Of a stretch of DNA of 12,272 nt, positions 7,796-12,272 are shown in pieces. The position numbers and the translations under genes were made by a program. Numbering within the stretch: position 1 is the stretch's first letter; every line of letters starts with the position of its first letter. This DNA is from a bacterium (GTDB lineage: Bacteria; Bacteroidota; Ignavibacteria; Kapaibacteriales; UBA2268): NCBI GenBank assembly GCA_024710535.1, contig JANJUO010000604.1, positions 1-12,272 on the forward strand, read 5' to 3'. The notes under the pieces were generated by a model. The model had not been told where the DNA came from and ran no database searches. It saw only the letters and a program-made list of their open reading frames with translations.

Positions 7796-10117
7796 ATGAA
7801 AAATGTTCTTTTGAAATTTTTATTGTTTATTGCCGGAATTCACATTTCAAATGCTCAATTTTCCGGCTCGGTTTCGGGTACTGTCAGCGAAAAATTATCC
7901 GGGGAATCTGTAATATCTCTGTCAGTTGTGCTTTATCGAGATTCTACCGGCTTGGATATCACACCAATCAGAGGTGCAATTAGCAATAAATTTGGATTCT
8001 ATTCCATTCAAAATATTCCGGACGGAAAATATAAATTGGTTGCGCAAGGCATCTCCTACAAAAAATTTACCGATAAAATTGAAATCAAAAAGGGCAATTC
8101 AATCAGAAAAGACATCAAAATTGAACTTAAAGAAATCAGACTTGATGAAATTGTTGTTACTGCCGACCGTGAAGAAAAATCTATCGAACGCATTTCAACA
8201 GTGAATATCGATCCGGGATTTGTTGCAAAAATGCCATCTTTAGGTGGCGAATCGGACATTTTCAGAACATTGCAATTAATGCCCGGCGTCAAACAAGTTA
8301 ATGAATTATCAAGCGGTCTTTATGTTCGTGGTGGCTCTCCTGATCAAAATCTTTATTTGCTTGACGGAGTAATCGTGTATAATCCAGCCCATTTGGGAGG
8401 TTTTCTTTCGGTCTTCAATTCTGATGCTATCAAAGATATAAAACTGATAAAAGGTGCTTTCCCTGCCGAGTATGGCGGCAGATTATCGAGTGTTTTGGAT
8501 ATGACAATGAAGGAAGGCACAAAAGAGAAATTATCTGTTTCCGGAGGTATTAGTTTGATTAGTTCAAGATTAACTATCGAAGGTCCTGTTGATGAAAAAA
8601 GCTCATTTATGATTTCGGGCAGAAGAATGTATTTGGATGTACTGACCAAACTGATGGCAGGAGATGATAGTGATGAAGTGCCTGTTTATTATTTTTATGA
8701 TTTTAATGCCAAATTTAATTATGAACTCTCTCCATCGGATAAATTATTTATTAGTGGATTTTTATGCGAAGATGTTTTGCAACAGCCCGAAAATTCCGAT
8801 GGCAATTTTGATATTTTCTGGGGCAACAAAACTGCAAATCTTAGATGGATGCATATTATGGAGAATAACTTATTTACGAATTTTTCCTTAATTTATACCA
8901 ATTACAGATTTGGAACAGATATTTTTAATGATGATAATATTTCAGAAAATTTCCAAACTACATCAAGAATCGAAGATATTATGCTAAGGGCAGAAGCTCA
9001 ATATTTCCCAGATGATGTTCATAAAATCAAAATAGGAGCAGAAGCAATTTGGCATAATTTCCTTTCTGAATTGAATATTGGAGTTAAATTTGACGACGAA
9101 ATTTATAATTATTTCAACGAAAAAAACATAAATTCATTCGAAGGAGCAATCTATATTCAAGACGAATGGAAAGTCAATGACGAACTCGATGTTAATCTTG
9201 GCGGTAGAGCATTCTATTTCCAATCGGGAAATTATTTTCAATTTGAGCCGCGACTTTCTGCAGGATACAAACTTGATGAAAATACAACTTTGGTATCTTC
9301 TGCCGCACTCGCGCATCAATTTCTGCATTTGATTGTAAGAAAAGATATTTCATTACCAACAGATTTGTGGTTTCCTTCCACCGAAAAGATTCAGCCGAGC
9401 AAATCATGGCAGGGAGTACTTGGAATAGAGCATATTTTCGATGATAATATGTACTTGTTTTCTGCCGAATTATATTATAAAGATATGAGCAATTTACTTG
9501 AATACAAAGATTCCACATTTTTTAGTTTGGGAATTCCATTCGAAGAGCAGTTCGCTGCCGGTAGGGGCGAAGCTTATGGATTGGAATTATTTCTCAATAA
9601 GAGAATCGGCAATCTAACCGGCTGGATTGGCTATACTTTATCATTCACAAAAAGATATTTTGATGATTTGAATAATGGGAAAATGTTCTATCCACGTTAT
9701 GACCGAACTCACGATTTCAGCGTTGTATTGGCATATACAATAGGTGAAAATTGGGAATTGGGGGCATCTTGGTATTATGGAACAGGGCAGGCATACACAA
9801 TGCCAACAGGTATTTACAGATTTGAACCGCTTGAAGAAGGTGGTTGGTATGAAGATAAATATCAATACACAGATAAAAATGGCATAAGATTGCCCGCTTT
9901 TCATAAATTGGATTTGAATTTTATTTATAAATTTATGTGGTTTGATGCACCGTTTCAATTTAGCATAAATATTTATAATGCTTACAATAGGAAGAATCCA
10001 TTTGCTTGGTACATCGATGAAGAATGGGACGATAATTCCCAAACTTCACAAAAAAAATTAAAACAATTAACACTTTTTCCATTTATTCCAACCTTTGGTT
10101 TGAGCTTTAAATTTTAG
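7796..10117 (+). CDS. TonB-dependent outer-membrane receptor with carboxypeptidase-regulatory-like domain
   Basis: I chose the ATG at 7796 (773 residues) over an in-frame TTG at 7778. It follows a GGGA ribosome-binding-like sequence and gives a clean signal peptide (MKNVLLKFLLFIAGIHISNA, cleavage before Q21). Residues ~24-112 are a carboxypeptidase-regulatory-like beta-sandwich, and ~114-122 (LDEIVVTAD) resemble a TonB box. Residues ~125-245 form the plug (YVRGGSPDQNLYLLDG from ~176, then a PAEYGGRLSSVLD segment). The rest is a beta-barrel of alternating aromatic strands ending in a C-terminal Phe (GLSFKF), the usual outer-membrane insertion signal. It would import a bulky substrate using TonB energy. 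The SusC type is less likely because no SusD-type gene is present. The DUF4249-type lipoprotein gene 7 bp downstream is a recurrent Bacteroidota partner. The substrate is unknown, and the nearby ferritin only weakly suggests a metal chelate. Confidence 0.93.
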   Translation: MKNVLLKFLLFIAGIHISNAQFSGSVSGTVSEKLSGESVISLSVVLYRDSTGLDITPIRGAISNKFGFYSIQNIPDGKYKLVAQGISYKKFTDKIEIKKGNSIRKDIKIELKEIRLDEIVVTADREEKSIERISTVNIDPGFVAKMPSLGGESDIFRTLQLMPGVKQVNELSSGLYVRGGSPDQNLYLLDGVIVYNPAHLGGFLSVFNSDAIKDIKLIKGAFPAEYGGRLSSVLDMTMKEGTKEKLSVSGGISLISSRLTIEGPVDEKSSFMISGRRMYLDVLTKLMAGDDSDEVPVYYFYDFNAKFNYELSPSDKLFISGFLCEDVLQQPENSDGNFDIFWGNKTANLRWMHIMENNLFTNFSLIYTNYRFGTDIFNDDNISENFQTTSRIEDIMLRAEAQYFPDDVHKIKIGAEAIWHNFLSELNIGVKFDDEIYNYFNEKNINSFEGAIYIQDEWKVNDELDVNLGGRAFYFQSGNYFQFEPRLSAGYKLDENTTLVSSAALAHQFLHLIVRKDISLPTDLWFPSTEKIQPSKSWQGVLGIEHIFDDNMYLFSAELYYKDMSNLLEYKDSTFFSLGIPFEEQFAAGRGEAYGLELFLNKRIGNLTGWIGYTLSFTKRYFDDLNNGKMFYPRYDRTHDFSVVLAYTIGENWELGASWYYGTGQAYTMPTGIYRFEPLEEGGWYEDKYQYTDKNGIRLPAFHKLDLNFIYKFMWFDAPFQFSINIYNAYNRKNPFAWYIDEEWDDNSQTSQKKLKQLTLFPFIPTFGLSFKF

Positions 10118-10124
10118 GTGAATT

Positions 10125-10946
10125 ATGAATTATTATAAAATATCATTTTTGATTTTAATAGGCTTTTTGACCGCCTGCCAGGAAACTGTAACAGATTTTG
10201 ATTTGCCATATAAAGAGCAGTTGGTGGTTCGAGCAATATTAAATGCCGGTGAAGCACAGCGAAAAATTAAGGTGGAAAAAACTTTGCATCCTCTTGAAGA
10301 ATATGACGATAGCAAATTTATGGTGAAAGATGCAATTGTAAAAATTAACTTTGCAGATGAAGTTTATGACTTTACTTTTGATGGTCAGAATTATATGAAC
10401 TCCAAATTTGTACCTCAGGAAGGCACAGTTTACAATTTTTCAGCAGAATGGAAAGGCAAAAAAGTCATTGGCGAAACTCGTGTGCCATTCAAGCCGGTAT
10501 TCGACTCGATTTATTGGTATAAAAATTTCACAGAAAGTGAATTTGGAGGCATAATTTACACATTCTATACCTACGTTGAGCCAACAAATAGAACATTTTA
10601 TATGGGTGGAATAGTTCACGAAAGCGACTATATAGTTCAGAGAGCTGATAGTTTAAGCGCTTGGAATATAACTAATTCCAACGGAAAAGTCAGAGTAGTT
10701 TTAGGATATTTCTATAATTTTGATTCAAATGAACAGAAATTCTTAAAAGCATTATTTGATGATTATTACTTTGTTGTTACAGCTTATGATGAACCATATT
10801 ACGGCTACTATAATACAAAAAATAACGGACAATCATCAAGTTCGATTTTTGGAATGGAAGGAACCAATGTGCAATGGAATGTTATTGGCGATGGCATTGG
10901 ATTATTCCTTGGAACAGCCGAATATCGTAAGCAATTTAAGTATTAA
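10125..10946 (+). CDS. DUF4249-type outer-membrane-associated lipoprotein
   Basis: A 273-residue protein with a lipobox signal peptide (FLTAC, lipidated Cys18), so it is a predicted lipoprotein. After the lipobox, EQLVVRAILNAGEAQRKIKVEKT and DAIVKINFADEVYDF are the typical opening strands of DUF4249 domain proteins, followed by a Trp/Tyr-rich C-terminal half. The start is 7 bp after the receptor stop, with AGGTGA (10116-10121) overlapping that stop as ribosome-binding site, so the two are translationally close and probably one operon. DUF4249 proteins commonly lie behind TonB-dependent receptors in Bacteroidota. A surface or periplasmic substrate-binding or accessory role for the receptor is inferred, not demonstrated. 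At 273 residues it is shorter than many family members. Confidence 0.82.
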   Translation: MNYYKISFLILIGFLTACQETVTDFDLPYKEQLVVRAILNAGEAQRKIKVEKTLHPLEEYDDSKFMVKDAIVKINFADEVYDFTFDGQNYMNSKFVPQEGTVYNFSAEWKGKKVIGETRVPFKPVFDSIYWYKNFTESEFGGIIYTFYTYVEPTNRTFYMGGIVHESDYIVQRADSLSAWNITNSNGKVRVVLGYFYNFDSNEQKFLKALFDDYYFVVTAYDEPYYGYYNTKNNGQSSSSIFGMEGTNVQWNVIGDGIGLFLGTAEYRKQFKY

Positions 10947-11030
10947 TTTTTAATTTTCTGTTAATTTCATCAACAAGTAAAATAATCATCAATAAATTTC
11001 GTGAATATTTTTTTATAATTACTTAATTTA

Positions 11031-11036
11031 AGGTGA
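11031..11036 (+). promoter_or_regulatory. Shine-Dalgarno-like site of ferritin (AGGTGA)
   Basis: AGGTGA ends 6 nt before the ATG at 11043. It matches the AGGTGA before the DUF4249 gene, so this organism appears to use Shine-Dalgarno-like sites at least at some genes, although such sites are often weak in Bacteroidota. Confidence 0.5.
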
Positions 11037-11042
11037 AAGAAA

Positions 11043-11564
11043 ATGATTAAAGAAGTTATTCAAAATGCAATCAATACTCAGATTGCAAGAGAGATTTATT
11101 CTTCGAATCTCTATTTGTCGATGGCGGGTTTCTACACAACAAAAAATCTTCATGGCTTTGCCAACTGGATGAGAATTCAGGCAGAAGAAGAAATGACCCA
11201 CGCATTAAAAATGTTTGATTATTTGCTTGATAGAGGCGGAAAACCTGTATTGGGAGCAATTGCCGCACCACCTTCGGAATGGGTTAGCGCTGTTAAAGTG
11301 TTCGAAGATGCTTTTCATCACGAGCAATTAGTTACAAGCTGGATTCATGAACTTGCAGATTTGGCAATTGCAGAGCGTGATCACGCAACATCATCAATGC
11401 TAAAATGGTTTATCGATGAGCAAGTTGAAGAAGAAGCCACCACAGGCGAAATCTATGATAGACTTTGTATGATTGGCGATAATCCAACTGCTCTGTTTTT
11501 CCTTGATAATGAACTAAAATCAAGAAAAATGGCTCCGGCACCCGATGCAAAATCAGCAAAATAA
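11043..11564 (+). CDS. ftnA: Non-haem bacterial ferritin (FtnA type)
   Basis: A 173-residue four-helix-bundle ferritin that oxidises Fe(II) and stores iron in a 24-subunit cage in the cytoplasm. The complete bacterial ferroxidase set sits at canonical numbering: E17, E50 and H53 for site A, E94 and E130 for site B, with Y24 and Q127 also present (motifs REIYSSNLYLSMA, QAEEEMTHALK, FHHEQ, DEQVEEE). The C-terminal tail (MAPAPDAKSAK) is short and flexible. Spacing from the DUF4249 gene is 96 bp, with its own ribosome-binding site, so it is probably transcribed from its own promoter. Transcription is ended by the terminator directly behind it. Iron or oxidative-stress control is likely from the family, but no Fur- or PerR-type box was identified by eye. 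Confidence 0.96.
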   Translation: MIKEVIQNAINTQIAREIYSSNLYLSMAGFYTTKNLHGFANWMRIQAEEEMTHALKMFDYLLDRGGKPVLGAIAAPPSEWVSAVKVFEDAFHHEQLVTSWIHELADLAIAERDHATSSMLKWFIDEQVEEEATTGEIYDRLCMIGDNPTALFFLDNELKSRKMAPAPDAKSAK

Positions 11565-11570
11565 ATTCTA

Positions 11571-11599
11571 AAAAAAAGCCCCGATTAGGGGCTTTTTTT
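11571..11599. terminator. Strong intrinsic terminator behind ferritin, bidirectional
   Basis: AAAAAAAGCCCC (11571-11582), loop GATTA (11583-11587), then GGGGCTTTTTTT (11588-11599) form a perfect 12-bp stem starting 7 bp after the ferritin stop. The G/C core with T-tracts on both strands lets it stop transcription from the ferritin (+) and also from the converging hicB (-). Confidence 0.93.
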
Positions 11600-11682
11600 A
11601 TCTTTACAATAATTTTCAAAGATGAAAAATAATTCTGTTGAAATTGATTGAAGGCAAAAAACGTAAAATATTTCTAAATTCA

Positions 11683-12012
11683 CTAAAGATTAATAACTGC
11701 TTGCTTTTGCAATGCTTCTATTACCCATTCATCAAATTCTTTTCCGGCTTTCTTTGCAGCATTGAAGAATAAATTTTGATTGTCAATAGGAATATTAAGT
11801 GATAAAAAGCCATTTAACGGAGAATTTGGCTTTTCATTTCTTGATAGACAAAAATCTAAATAATCATCGACTGATTCTTTGAATGCAATTTGAAGCTCTT
11901 CAACAGATGTACCCTCAAAAGTAATAACATCTTTAATATTTATCACTTCGCCATGAAAAATATTAGCATCATCATCAAAAACAACTTTTGCCAAATAATT
12001 TTTATAAGTCAT
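11683..12012 (-). CDS. hicB: HicB-type antitoxin
   Basis: A 109-residue protein. The N-terminal half (FHGEVINIKDVITFEG, with VEELQIAFKESVDDYLDFC) is the partial RNase-H-like HicB domain that binds HicA. The C-terminal part (FFNAAKKAGKEFDEWVIEALQKQ) looks like a ribbon-helix-helix-type DNA-binding segment used in autorepression. It is the second gene of the pair: its ATG (12010-12012) lies inside the end of hicA, an 11-bp overlap in another frame, which suggests translational coupling. It is preceded by a strong GGAGGT. The family role is to block the HicA mRNA interferase and to repress the operon. Toxin first then antitoxin is the usual HicAB order. The operon ends facing the ferritin terminator. 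Confidence 0.93.
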   Translation of the reverse strand: MTYKNYLAKVVFDDDANIFHGEVINIKDVITFEGTSVEELQIAFKESVDDYLDFCLSRNEKPNSPLNGFLSLNIPIDNQNLFFNAAKKAGKEFDEWVIEALQKQAVINL

Positions 12013-12265
12013 TATAATTAATACCTCCTTCAGCTAAAAATCTGCAAAAAGAATTTATTGAACTTTTATTTACTTCTTTTTGGGGATGAGGTTTGTGAAA
12101 AACTGCTCTAACCCCATTTAATACAACTCTGATTCTTGAACCATTGCCTTCGGACAACTCTGCACCTAATGAAATTAATAATATTTCAATTTCTTTCCAA
12201 GTTATATCGGATCGAGTAGGTATCTCAAATATTTTCTTTAGTGTTTTCCGTTGCTTTGAGTTCAT
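12002..12265 (-). CDS. hicA: HicA-type mRNA interferase toxin
   Basis: An 87-residue protein. The family signatures are SDITWKEIEILLISLGAELSEG, the GNGSRIRV strand, GVRAVFHKPHP and the C-terminal NSFCRFLAEGGI. HicA has a double-stranded-RNA-binding-like fold and cleaves mRNA and tmRNA in a translation-independent way. In short HicA proteins the catalytic residue is a His in GSH-type motifs. Here the equivalent position reads GSR, which from memory is normal for this longer subfamily, so activity should not be ruled out. The start ATG (12263-12265) is only 7 bases from the window edge, so the promoter and any operator are not visible. The downstream overlap with hicB is described there. Confidence 0.92.
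   Translation of the reverse strand: MNSKQRKTLKKIFEIPTRSDITWKEIEILLISLGAELSEGNGSRIRVVLNGVRAVFHKPHPQKEVNKSSINSFCRFLAEGGINYNDL
12023..12028 (-). promoter_or_regulatory. Strong Shine-Dalgarno site of hicB (GGAGGT)
   Basis: On the minus strand GGAGGT lies 10 nt before the hicB ATG and inside the end of hicA. It is the best ribosome-binding site in the window. It would favour antitoxin translation over toxin, although the hicA leader lies outside the window and cannot be compared. Confidence 0.7.
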
Positions 12266-12272
12266 AACAAAT

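Noticed and set aside
12002..12265. HicA GSR instead of GSH as loss of the catalytic His
   Set aside because: From memory the longer HicA subfamily normally has GSR with a downstream conserved FHxPHP, so this is probably not a defect.

Overview
The window is AT-rich DNA from a bacterium that is most likely Bacteroidota or a close relative in the FCB group (Ignavibacteria and Kapabacteria-like lineages are also possible). The evidence is a secreted protein with a type IX secretion C-terminal sorting domain, a TonB-dependent receptor with an N-terminal carboxypeptidase-regulatory-like domain, a DUF4249-type lipoprotein directly behind it, and the lipobox and signal-peptide style. The species cannot be named from the sequence.

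Layout. 1-1317 (minus) is the N-terminal 439 residues of a TPR sensor-type protein that runs off the left edge. 1318-1730 is a divergent intergenic region. It holds a 25-bp palindrome and a ~133-bp element with decayed terminal inverted repeats that enclose two related hairpins. 1731-4481 (plus) encodes a large secreted Asp-box/BNR beta-propeller protein with a T9SS tail. 4704-6755 (plus) encodes a RelA/SpoT-family protein whose HD hydrolase half is shortened and has lost its catalytic residues, and whose synthetase domain carries one His-to-Gln change at a normally conserved position. 6900-10946 (plus) is a compact run of three envelope genes: a TraB/GumN-type secreted protein, a TonB-dependent receptor and a DUF4249-type lipoprotein. 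11043-11564 (plus) is a non-haem ferritin with a complete ferroxidase centre, closed by a strong 12-bp intrinsic terminator. 11683-12265 (minus) is a hicA-hicB toxin-antitoxin pair that converges on the ferritin terminator.

How the genes may work together. The receptor and DUF4249 lipoprotein are 7 bp apart and probably form one outer-membrane uptake unit. The TraB/GumN gene ends 14 bp before the receptor start and is probably co-transcribed. The ferritin has its own ribosome-binding site and terminator, and its closeness to the receptor only weakly hints at an iron-related substrate. The Rel-like protein would act on (p)ppGpp if active, but the sequence indicates no classical hydrolase function. 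I found no CRISPR array, rRNA, tRNA or intact transposase. The most unusual items are the altered Rel protein and the nested-palindrome element at 1513-1645. No wholly new multi-gene system could be demonstrated.
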